From positions 1-52,857 of the forward strand of contig NZ_LR213782.1 of the NCBI RefSeq assembly GCF_900659865.1: a DNA stretch of 52,857 nt. The letters are read 5' to 3'. Source of the stretch: Hyella patelloides LEGE 07179. GTDB taxonomy: Bacteria > Cyanobacteriota > Cyanobacteriia > Cyanobacteriales > Xenococcaceae. The translations under genes were made by a program, and so were the position numbers. Of the stretch, positions 37,922 through 45,563 are shown piece after piece. Below the pieces are notes generated by a model. That model ran no database searches, was not told the origin of the DNA, and saw only the letters and a program-made list of their open reading frames with translations. The stretch's first letter is position 1; each line of letters begins with the position of its first letter.

Positions 37922-38887
37922 ATGAGTTCTCAGGATTTAGAATTGGCGAGCAGAATAGGTGAATTGGTCAGCCATTTTTCAGAAGAATGGGAAGAGTACC
38001 AAGATTGGCTAAGAGATATTATTTCTTCTCGGTTAGTTCTTCGGGAACGTTATCCAGCTTGGCAAACTGTGGTGATTTTTCACTGGCGTTTATTGTATTT
38101 TGTAGCTTATGTGGGTATTGTTATGGTTGTTAATCGACTACTCAAAAAACTTAAAAGTTTTCTCTTAGAAAAAGATTTTTTAAACTTCACAATTCTATCT
38201 GAAAGGGTTGCCACTGTAACCCAGTTGCTCGGAATCGCTCGATATCGCTATATTCTTCAACGAACGGCTACACTTTTGGCAGTAGTAGAACTTACCCTTT
38301 GTGGTATCGCTGCTTTTACTGGCATTCTGCTAGCGTTTTATTATCAGCCCACGGCACTTGGAGCTTACAATTCCCTGACAATGATTGTGGAAGAAGTTAC
38401 CAATGGCTCACTTATCTTGAGTTTGCATAATCTTGCTGGTCACAGTCTGATTGTCTTAGCTTTGGTTCAAATCGTCGTCATGTTTTTAGGACGACGGTTC
38501 TTGCTGTCTTGGTTAACTGCTTGGATTAGCGGTATCTGTTTGACCCTCACTGCTATTGGTCTTAGTTGGACAGCGATTGTCTTAAATTGGGAACAAACAA
38601 GTTTCTGGCGTTTTAAAATCGAACTGAGCATAGTTGCATCGATTCCTCTGGTGGGTTCAAATCTGCGAGATATTTTGTCAGGTGGAAATGGTATTAGTAG
38701 TCTCACTTTGCAACATATGTACGCCCTGCACAGCTATATCCTGGCAGTTGTAGCTATTATCCTTTCCATTACTCATCTCACTGCTCTTATCTGCCAAGAG
38801 CAAAACTGGAAACCTGAAAATAAGAAGTTTAGATTAATGCAATTATGTAACAAGTATGTTTCAAATGAAGAATCTTCATCTGTTTAG
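37922..38887 (+). CDS. Cytochrome b6-like membrane protein with one haem ligand replaced
   Basis: The 321-residue protein has an N-terminal polar region, an extra transmembrane segment (~50-70), then a four-helix part that reads like the N-terminal half of cytochrome b/b6. TGILLAFYYQP (133-143) matches the b6 helix A end, SLHNLAGH (167-174) helix B, LNWEQTSFWR (221-230) the conserved W-GQ-SFW loop, and ALHSYILAVVAIILSITH (268-285) helix D. His169, His270 and His285 align with b6 His86, His187 and His202. The place of His100 is Gln183. So one haem site appears complete and the other lacks one ligand (His174 is nearby). It is co-translated with PadR. No Rieske or cytochrome f gene is near. Confidence 0.75.
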   Translation: MSSQDLELASRIGELVSHFSEEWEEYQDWLRDIISSRLVLRERYPAWQTVVIFHWRLLYFVAYVGIVMVVNRLLKKLKSFLLEKDFLNFTILSERVATVTQLLGIARYRYILQRTATLLAVVELTLCGIAAFTGILLAFYYQPTALGAYNSLTMIVEEVTNGSLILSLHNLAGHSLIVLALVQIVVMFLGRRFLLSWLTAWISGICLTLTAIGLSWTAIVLNWEQTSFWRFKIELSIVASIPLVGSNLRDILSGGNGISSLTLQHMYALHSYILAVVAIILSITHLTALICQEQNWKPENKKFRLMQLCNKYVSNEESSSV

Positions 38888-38918
38888 ATCGAGTTTTCTA
38901 GAATTGGAATAAAGAAAA

Positions 38919-38959
38919 AGCTGAAACCTATGCTAAGAAAGTCATTAAAGGTTTCAGCT
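38919..38959 (-). terminator. Hairpin, probable terminator for the minus strand
   Basis: An 11-bp perfect inverted repeat (AGCTGAAACCT / AGGTTTCAGCT) with a 19-base loop. On the minus strand it is followed directly by TTTTTCTTT. It could end transcription of the nifJ relic and perhaps also of the cytochrome-b-like gene. Confidence 0.5.
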
Positions 38960-39007
38960 ATGGAACAAAAAAATTGTGGTAGTTTGAGGGGAAAAGATAC
39001 GATCTTT

Positions 39008-39800
39008 TTAATACTTTTCCCTATGAATTATTACCAGTAACTTATGTTGTGCATAGGTTGTTTCTGGTAGGGGCGTATCGCGATACGCCCTTACAATTGT
39101 TTGGAGTTGTTGTTTAAGTTGAGCAACACTTTTGCGCTGTTGGTAAATATCGGCTTCAGATTTTTGGGGATTATTGAGCAGATTGGTAACTAGATTATCT
39201 CCTAGATCTCCCGCTAGCTTTTGTAAGAGTTCGGAAGCAAAGTGAGTGTGTTTATCGATGGAGACGCGGAAGCCTAAACCGAATTCGGCGTTGTCTTCAA
39301 ATAAGCTGTTAGCCCAGGCGGGGCATTGTCCTTGAGCATTTTTCGTCCAAGGAGTAGTAGGCAAGTTACCACCGTAGATGGAAGAACAGCCAGTAGCATT
39401 GGCTATTACTATGCGATCGCCGAATAGCTGAGTTACCATTTTTAGGTAAGGGGTTTTCCCACAGCCAGCACAAGCACCAGAGAACTCAAATAGGGGTTCT
39501 TCCTGTTGTTGTTGGCGAATTTGGTTGAGTTTGAGGTTACGGCGATCGGGTAGGGGTAAATCGAGGAAAAAGTCCCAATTAGCGCGTTCTGTTTCTCGTA
39601 ATGGTAGTTGGGGTTCGAGATTAATTGCTTTGCGTGTGGGATCGGTTTTGTCTTGAGCAGGACAAACATCAATACAGACAGCACAACCCGTACAATCTTC
39701 TGGAGCAACCTGGAGGCTGAAATTCTGACCTTTAAAGTCTTTATCTCTCGCTGCGATCGCTTTAAAAGTGGCTGGGGCTGATTCTAATACTAAATCCTAT
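39008..39800 (-). pseudogene. nifJ: nifJ (pyruvate:ferredoxin oxidoreductase) internal fragment
   Basis: A continuous frame from about 39800 to the stop at 39008 encodes roughly 260 residues from the middle of a ~1200-residue PFOR. It includes DCTGCAVCIDVCPAQDKTDP (a 4Fe-4S motif), LREFER-like RETERANWDFFLDLPLPDRR, FSGACAGCGKTPY, NATGCSSIYGGNLPTTPW and NSLFEDNAEFGLGFR. An in-frame TAG precedes it, so the N-terminal half is gone. The C-terminus diverges exactly at a palindromic repeat (39067-39094), so the thiamine-diphosphate end is gone too. ACAGCGK has Lys where Glu is usual. It cannot give a working enzyme. Confidence 0.85.
39067..39094. repeat. Palindromic repeat at the nifJ break
   Basis: GGGCGTATCG-CGATACGCCC (39071-39090) is a perfect 20-bp palindrome framed by GTAG and TTAC, a style of small interspersed repeat common in cyanobacteria. 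The nifJ coding similarity stops here. Confidence 0.75.
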
Positions 39801-39823
39801 TGATTCTGTATATATATTTTGAT

Positions 39824-40357
39824 TTAATCAATATCTACTGTCTCAGATGTAGCCAATATTGTGTGGTAGATATTGTAGCTTTCTCGGTCGTAACAACAGA
39901 AAATTATGCGAGGAAAATTACTATTGAGCCGTTGTTCTTTTTGGCATACTTCTATTGCTACTTGTGCTGCTAAATTTTTGGGATAGCCATAGATACCAGT
40001 ACTAATACAAGGAAAAGCTAAGGAGGTAAAATTTTGTTCTCTTGCTATTTTAAGCGATCGCTGATAACATTGAGTTAAAAGTTCTGATTCTGCGTTATTT
40101 CCTCCACGCCAAACTGGGCCGACTGTATGAATCACATAAGACGCGGGCAAATTATATCCTTTCGTCAGTTTGGCATCACCAGTTTGACAACCTCCAAGTA
40201 ATCTACATTCTTGAACGAGCTTTGCTCCTGCTGCTCGATGTATAGCCCCATCTACTCCGCCTCCTCCTAGTAAGCTAGTATTGGCAGCGTTTACAATAGC
40301 ATCTACTTTTAATTTGGTAATGTCACCTAAATATACTTCTAAAGAGCTATTCATCAA
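39824..40357 (-). CDS. Macro-domain protein (ADP-ribose deacylase-like)
   Basis: The 177-residue product is a stand-alone macro domain of the YmdB/MacroD class: [26 protein letters not shown] (Asn and the Gly-rich loop bind ADP-ribose), [17 protein letters not shown], and [13 protein letters not shown]. It hydrolyses O-acetyl-ADP-ribose or ADP-ribosyl esters in the family. It follows the M16 peptidase gene by 8 bp on the same strand, so it is probably the third gene of that operon. Confidence 0.92.
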   Translation of the reverse strand: MMNSSLEVYLGDITKLKVDAIVNAANTSLLGGGGVDGAIHRAAGAKLVQECRLLGGCQTGDAKLTKGYNLPASYVIHTVGPVWRGGNNAESELLTQCYQRSLKIAREQNFTSLAFPCISTGIYGYPKNLAAQVAIEVCQKEQRLNSNFPRIIFCCYDRESYNIYHTILATSETVDID

Positions 40358-40365
40358 TAATGTAG

Positions 40366-41622
40366 TTATTCTGGACGGACAATAGAGATAAAAGGATTGG
40401 TTAAATAAGTATTGGCGACTTCTTGAATCATTTCTGGGGTAACTTGGGATATAGCTTCAGGAAACTCAAAATCGAAATCTACTCCCAAACCTAAACTCTC
40501 GTACCAGCCATAAATTTGCGCAATTTCACCATTGGTTTGTTTACCTAAAGCATATTGTCCTAAAAGCTTATTTTTGGCTCCTTGTAATTCTGCTTCGCTT
40601 AATTTTATCTGGCTCAAGCGTTCCACTTCTTGACGTAAACCATCTATGGCAATTTCGGTATTTTCGGGAGCAGTACCCATGTAAACTACAAAAGGAGCAG
40701 GTTCTAAACGAGTGGGATAAAAAGCCGAGACATCATAAGCTAAACCGCGTTTTTCCCGTAATTCGACGAATAAGCGACTAGAAAGGCCGTTTCCTAAATA
40801 GGTACTGATTAATTTTAGTATAGGATAGGCTTCTTCTGTTACACCAACGCCTTTATAACCCAGCATGACAATAGATTGCTGGGTATCTTGAAAAGTGATT
40901 TTTTCTGAAAATTCAGTATCAATAGCAGGTAATTGCTCGACAGTCAAAGTAGTGTCAGGAATGGGCCAGTTACCAAATATTTCAGTTATTGAATTAATAG
41001 CTTTTTGTTTGGTGAGACGACCAGAAAGGCTGATAATTAGATGATCGGGACGAAAATAAGTTTGATGATATTGTTTTAAATCTTCCGCAGTTAATTTAGC
41101 TACGCTGTCTTCTTTCCCCAAGATTGATACGCCGTAGGGATGTTGACCATAAATATTTTCGCGAAGCTGACTAAAAGCGACATTAAAAGGCTGCTCTTTT
41201 TGGGAACGAATAGTCTGCAAGGCGATTTTTCGCTCTAATTCTACTTCTGCGGGGGGAAAAGTAGGAAATTGAATAATTTCTCCTATAAGCTTCAGCATGG
41301 CAGGAAAATCAGTAGAAACCGTTTTCAAACTAAGAGCAAAATAGTCTGTGCTGCTGTCTGCACCTAAACCAGCACCAACAGATTCTACTTGTTCGGCAAT
41401 TTCTAGTGCGGAGAGGTTTCTTGTTCCTTTAGTAATTACAGAAGATACTAAATTAGATATCCCTGCTCGATCTGGACTTTCAACAATTGAGCCTGCATTA
41501 CTAAAGAAAAAACGACCTGATACTAAATCCGCAGCCTGATTTTCTACAATTAGCAGAATAATACCGTTGGGTAAAATTTCACGATGAATTTGATGCTTTC
41601 TGGGCTTTGTTTCTAAAGACAT
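40366..41622 (-). CDS. M16-family protein, non-catalytic subunit
   Basis: The 418-residue protein has two M16 half-domains but no zinc site. Where active enzymes have HxxEH it reads NLVSS (Asn57, Ser60, Ser61) in [14 protein letters not shown]. It keeps the Arg/Tyr substrate-binding segment [20 protein letters not shown] in the C-terminal half. Such alpha-type subunits pair with a catalytic beta-type subunit, here the gene 14 bp upstream. No signal peptide is seen, so the pair is probably cytoplasmic. Confidence 0.9.
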   Translation of the reverse strand: MSLETKPRKHQIHREILPNGIILLIVENQAADLVSGRFFFSNAGSIVESPDRAGISNLVSSVITKGTRNLSALEIAEQVESVGAGLGADSSTDYFALSLKTVSTDFPAMLKLIGEIIQFPTFPPAEVELERKIALQTIRSQKEQPFNVAFSQLRENIYGQHPYGVSILGKEDSVAKLTAEDLKQYHQTYFRPDHLIISLSGRLTKQKAINSITEIFGNWPIPDTTLTVEQLPAIDTEFSEKITFQDTQQSIVMLGYKGVGVTEEAYPILKLISTYLGNGLSSRLFVELREKRGLAYDVSAFYPTRLEPAPFVVYMGTAPENTEIAIDGLRQEVERLSQIKLSEAELQGAKNKLLGQYALGKQTNGEIAQIYGWYESLGLGVDFDFEFPEAISQVTPEMIQEVANTYLTNPFISIVRPE

Positions 41623-41636
41623 TGAGTGCGAATTAA

Positions 41637-42908
41637 CTAAGGTTTTAGTATCACACTAGCATAGCGTTCTGGTGAGAGATAAGCACCAGCTAAACGCTGT
41701 AACTGTTCGGCGGTAAGCCTTTCTACAGTAGCAGAATAGGATAAGCACTGCTCTAAACAATTAATAGTATTGTAATAACCGTAGATACTGGCTAATTGTC
41801 CTGGGGTTTCAGTCGAAAAAATGTAGTCGTTGATCAGTAAACGCTTGGCTCTAGCTAGCTCTTTGGCTGAGATGGGTTCGGTTGCTAATTGCCATAAATG
41901 ATTGCAGATTATCTTTTCTACCAGATATAAGTCTGGGGTATCGAGCAAGGCACTAATGGCAAAGACACTAGAATCTTGCTGTAAAGAAAAAGTACTGCAA
42001 ATATCTAAAACTAATTGTTTTTCTTCTCTCAACTCATCTACTAAGCGAGAGCAACGACCCTCCGCAAGAATTACCGACAGAATATCTAAACCCACTCCCT
42101 GCTCAAGATTTTCCGCAGAAGGTCCTATCCAGCCCATCAATAAGCGAGCCTGTTCGATACGAGGTAATTTTAATTCTTGACGGCGATTGCTGAGTAGAGG
42201 AGGTTCGGCATCTATTGTGAAAGAAGGACATTCAGAACGCACACCAAAGTTATTAAAAGTTCGCTCGACTATGGATAAAGCAGATTCTTGGTCAATCCCT
42301 CCTACTATGGCTACGGTCATATTTTCTGGTTGATAGTGAGTGCGATGAAAGCAGCGCATTAAGTCGGGAGTATGTTGCATTAACAGTTCGACTTCTCCTA
42401 GAATAGAACGCTTGTAAGGATGGTTTTCATAGAGAGTTTGATAGAGAAGTTGCAAACCTAACCAATCAGGATCGTCATTACTAGCGCGAATTTCTTCTAA
42501 GACAACATCCCTTTCTCGAATAAACTCATCATCAGGAATAGATGCGTGAAGTAAGATTTCAGATAAATAGGGTAATGTTTGTTCGAGATGGGTATTAGCG
42601 GTAGCGAGATAAAAATGGGCATAATCATGGCTAGTTGCAGCGTTAGCCATTCCTCCAGTATTCTCGATTACCCAATCAAACTCACCAACTTCTACCTGGG
42701 GAGAGCCTTTAAAAATCATGTGTTCTAAAAAATGAGCCATTCCCGACCAGGGTTCGGGTTCAGCAAGTGCTCCTGCTCCGAGCCACACGTCTGTCACTAC
42801 CACTGGTGTTACGCTGATATGTTGGTGGATAACAGTTAAGCCATTACTTAGTTGAACAACTTTTACTGGTAAGGTCGGGGTTTCGAGAGGAGTCGATACT
42901 TGCACCAT
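41637..42908 (-). CDS. M16-family zinc peptidase, catalytic subunit
   Basis: The 423-residue protein carries the inverted zinc motif HFLEH (His59, Glu62, His63) in SGMAHFLEHMIFKGS, and the third ligand region RDVVLEEIRAS. Its own C-terminal half has REEKQLVLDICS instead of the RExxGLAY pair, which the downstream subunit supplies. Together they should form a heterodimeric peptidase of the mitochondrial-processing-peptidase type, as known for bacterial M16B pairs. It is the first gene of the unit with the non-catalytic subunit and the macro-domain gene. Confidence 0.92.
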   Translation of the reverse strand: MVQVSTPLETPTLPVKVVQLSNGLTVIHQHISVTPVVVTDVWLGAGALAEPEPWSGMAHFLEHMIFKGSPQVEVGEFDWVIENTGGMANAATSHDYAHFYLATANTHLEQTLPYLSEILLHASIPDDEFIRERDVVLEEIRASNDDPDWLGLQLLYQTLYENHPYKRSILGEVELLMQHTPDLMRCFHRTHYQPENMTVAIVGGIDQESALSIVERTFNNFGVRSECPSFTIDAEPPLLSNRRQELKLPRIEQARLLMGWIGPSAENLEQGVGLDILSVILAEGRCSRLVDELREEKQLVLDICSTFSLQQDSSVFAISALLDTPDLYLVEKIICNHLWQLATEPISAKELARAKRLLINDYIFSTETPGQLASIYGYYNTINCLEQCLSYSATVERLTAEQLQRLAGAYLSPERYASVILKP

Positions 42909-43187
42909 TAAGTATTTAATTTAATAATTGATCTTGTTGTGATTTCAGCTATCCTAGCCCCGATCTAATTGACTGAGTGGTCAAGTGTGATACAGAAATA
43001 ATGATTTTTATTAAGAAAATCTTAAGGATTGCTTATAATATCTTACCTAAACATCAGCACCACGAAAAGATCGCGATCGAGATTAAAAATTGAAGCGACT
43101 TGTATTTTCTATAATCATTTGTTACATTGCTAAACATAACTTTACAAAGTAAGTTGGTTTGTCGAGTTCAAAGCTATTTTGTAACTC
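42909..43187. other. Intergenic region upstream of the M16 operon
   Basis: No gene is recognised. It presumably contains the promoter of the M16 operon on the minus strand; the small-RNA candidate follows at 43223 on the plus strand. Confidence 0.4.
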
Positions 43188-43216
43188 TTGTACCGACTTG
43201 TATGCTGGCATATATT
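43188..43216 (+). promoter_or_regulatory. Sigma70-type promoter for the small-RNA candidate
   Basis: TTGTAC (43188-43193) and TATATT (43211-43216) are separated by 17 bases, the ideal spacing. Transcription would start near 43223. Confidence 0.65.
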
Positions 43217-43222
43217 TGTCAA

Positions 43223-43290
43223 ACTAGATCGATGTTTCGCGTCACATTGATTTCTCCTGAATGCTAACCTCGGCAGTACCGAGGTTTTTT
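43223..43290 (+). ncRNA. Candidate small RNA with two hairpins
   Basis: About 68 nt between a good promoter and a strong terminator with no coding frame. A 5' hairpin (ATCGATGT 43228-43235 with ACATTGAT 43244-43251, one G-U pair) is followed by single-stranded TTCTCCTGAATGCT (43252-43265). The terminator hairpin AACCTCGG-CAGTA-CCGAGGTT (43266-43286) with a T run comes last. The unpaired CUCCU could pair with Shine-Dalgarno sequences. The layout recalls cyanobacterial Yfr1, but the Yfr1 core ACUCCUCACAC is not present, so it is not called that. Confidence 0.6.
43266..43290 (+). terminator. Rho-independent terminator of the small-RNA candidate
   Basis: Perfect 8-bp stem AACCTCGG / CCGAGGTT, loop CAGTA, then six T including the end of the stem. 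Confidence 0.85.
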
Positions 43291-43418
43291 ATTTGTAATC
43301 TTTGTAAATTGTTTTGAGCAGTTAAATAAAGCATCGATCCCTGAAAGAATTAAACTAACTCTCTTTTGTCACTCTAGGCACTTGTTTGATTTCTTAAATC
43401 TTTAAGATAAATAACTAC

Positions 43419-45530
43419 TTATTGTACAAACTGTAGATAAAATTCTCGAAATAAATATGCCGATTTTTTCTCAGCATCATAAGTCCATACTTTGAAAATA
43501 ACAATATCTTCTTGCTCTTTAAATGGGAGAGTAAAATTTGCAGTCCAACCAGAATTAATTAAATCAGGATTATTAAAAAATTTGGTTACCCATGAATTTG
43601 GTTCATTGACAGAAGCTCTCGCTACAATTTGGTTATCATCACCCATAGTTATAATGACCTCGTTTGCCTTAGTTCTATCTGGTTTTACAGCCCATCCCTC
43701 TAATTCAATTGGTTCATCTTTAGAAGCAGTAATGATGGAACTCGTTTGATTGGAATTGTTAATTCTGTCGATCCCGCCTCGTGGGTAACGACAAATAAAA
43801 CGGATATTCTCTGGATTGTTGGTAGATGTAAGGTATCTATCTTCTTCAAAATAATCATTAGTTAAAACAGAAATATCGTCCTCAACGGGCAAGACATAAA
43901 ATTCTTCTTTATCAAAGTAGTCCATGTAGAAAATAGCGAGAATATTTTGTGGAGAAGTGCAGGAAGGATAAATACCTTCTTCTAAATTAAATCGGTAAAT
44001 ATAGCTAGTGGGTATTTGTCGATGTATGGCAAAATAATTTTTTTTGTCTAGGCTTTCTCGCCAGTTAATATTATTAGTGTTAATAATATTTTTTAGGTTT
44101 ATCAAATCTTGTTTAATATTATTGAATTGTAGATTTACTAGAAGAGTTAAAGTTAAAGAAAAAACTATAATCAATGTAAAATTACTGGTAAAAAAAAATC
44201 TGATTAAAATATGTAACTTATATCGTATATATTGCTGCGCTCTTTCTGTATTATTATAGAGTAAATTATTAACTTTTGAGGAAAATAATAAAGCAAAAAT
44301 CAAGATAATTAAACCAAATAATGCCCCTCTAAAACTCAATTGCCTAGCACAACATATTTCTCCAAATTGATAGTAGCTGGTTATAATAGTTACAAAATTA
44401 GTGATTACTAAAGGAATAATAGAAATAAAGCAAGCATTTTTTACTCGTTGACTAATATTTATTTTTACTTTTATTAATGATAGTAAAATTATTAATAAAA
44501 GACCAAACTTACAAAAAATAGAATAGGAAAAAGAGTGCCAAGAACTACTTGTTTCCCATGCAGGACTATTCAGGAATAGTATTTCTTGCGTAAACTGTTT
44601 TAAACTAGCAATAAAGCTATTAGTCCAATTACCCATTAAAGCTGATTCTAAAGAAGTCTTTACTTCTATGGAACCAACACGATAGGTTTTTATGAGAGAA
44701 ATTACATATAAAGATAAAGCAGAAGATATAAAAATCCCCATAGATAGTTTTATTTTACCTAATCGATTAATTCGATAAAAGGGAAGATAATTTAACTGAG
44801 ATTTAAACGTAATTAATAAGAAGATTAATAACAAAAAAATATTTAATACTAATTGATATACTACTCCAATTTCCCATGAAGAAGATGTCATGAGACTAAT
44901 AACCGTAAATGAAACAAACTCCCCCCAAGAAATTTGAGAGTTATCAGCTTTAGTTAGCAAAAAATTGTTCCCAAGTATAATGCCCGACAAAGTAAGTAAA
45001 TAGGGTGCTGCAACCGCAGGAGCATAATACATAGTAACAGGTTTTTCTGCATAGATAAAATAACAAAATAAAATTAGGGATAATAGTAAAGCGACTAAGA
45101 AGTCTAGCTCTATAAGTTTACTTATTTTGGTAGTTTTAACTTTAAATATCTCAATTATTTGCGGGTTTTTATGCTCAATTGATATTCTAGAAAATTGAGA
45201 AATAATACTTTTAAAACTAATAAATAAGGATAAAATTAAGCCGAGCCAAATAGTTAAAAGAAAGAAACCCGTAAATGGGTTTTTAAATAAGAGGACAAAG
45301 TGGTAGTAAATATACAAAACTATCTCAGACAAAAATCTAGGACTAGCCTTGAAAACTCTATCTGATAAACCTTGTAATCCAAACAATTGAAATAGTTTAG
45401 CTAGTAAATAATCATCATTGCTCCATGATGAAGCCATTAGAAGTAAAAAAGAAGGAAGCAGAATTAAAGTAGAAAGTAAGACTAATAATATAGTGACTTT
45501 TTGGGATTTACTTAGTAAATTATTTGTCAT
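43419..45530 (-). CDS. Multi-pass membrane protein, GT-C-like, second of a tandem pair
   Basis: The 703-residue protein has about ten or more hydrophobic helices over the first ~500 residues and a soluble C-terminal domain. The first loop has SSWSNDDY (DD at 39-40), then SPRFLSE; later come TSSSWEIG and RVGSIE, all conserved in the neighbour. The acidic first-loop motif is typical of GT-C glycosyltransferases that use lipid-linked sugars, so that is my best guess. The last ~180 residues contain a GWAVKPDRTKANEVIITMGD...SGWTANFTLPF pattern, a beta-rich domain seen attached to envelope proteins. About 40 per cent identical to the upstream gene; 33 bp apart, so co-transcribed. Confidence 0.6.
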   Translation of the reverse strand: MTNNLLSKSQKVTILLVLLSTLILLPSFLLLMASSWSNDDYLLAKLFQLFGLQGLSDRVFKASPRFLSEIVLYIYYHFVLLFKNPFTGFFLLTIWLGLILSLFISFKSIISQFSRISIEHKNPQIIEIFKVKTTKISKLIELDFLVALLLSLILFCYFIYAEKPVTMYYAPAVAAPYLLTLSGIILGNNFLLTKADNSQISWGEFVSFTVISLMTSSSWEIGVVYQLVLNIFLLLIFLLITFKSQLNYLPFYRINRLGKIKLSMGIFISSALSLYVISLIKTYRVGSIEVKTSLESALMGNWTNSFIASLKQFTQEILFLNSPAWETSSSWHSFSYSIFCKFGLLLIILLSLIKVKINISQRVKNACFISIIPLVITNFVTIITSYYQFGEICCARQLSFRGALFGLIILIFALLFSSKVNNLLYNNTERAQQYIRYKLHILIRFFFTSNFTLIIVFSLTLTLLVNLQFNNIKQDLINLKNIINTNNINWRESLDKKNYFAIHRQIPTSYIYRFNLEEGIYPSCTSPQNILAIFYMDYFDKEEFYVLPVEDDISVLTNDYFEEDRYLTSTNNPENIRFICRYPRGGIDRINNSNQTSSIITASKDEPIELEGWAVKPDRTKANEVIITMGDDNQIVARASVNEPNSWVTKFFNNPDLINSGWTANFTLPFKEQEDIVIFKVWTYDAEKKSAYLFREFYLQFVQ

Positions 45531-45563
45531 AATTAATACCCTAAATTCATGTAGTATCGATCG

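Noticed and set aside
43223-43290. Calling the small RNA Yfr1
   Set aside because: The conserved single-stranded core ACUCCUCACAC is missing; only the overall architecture is similar.
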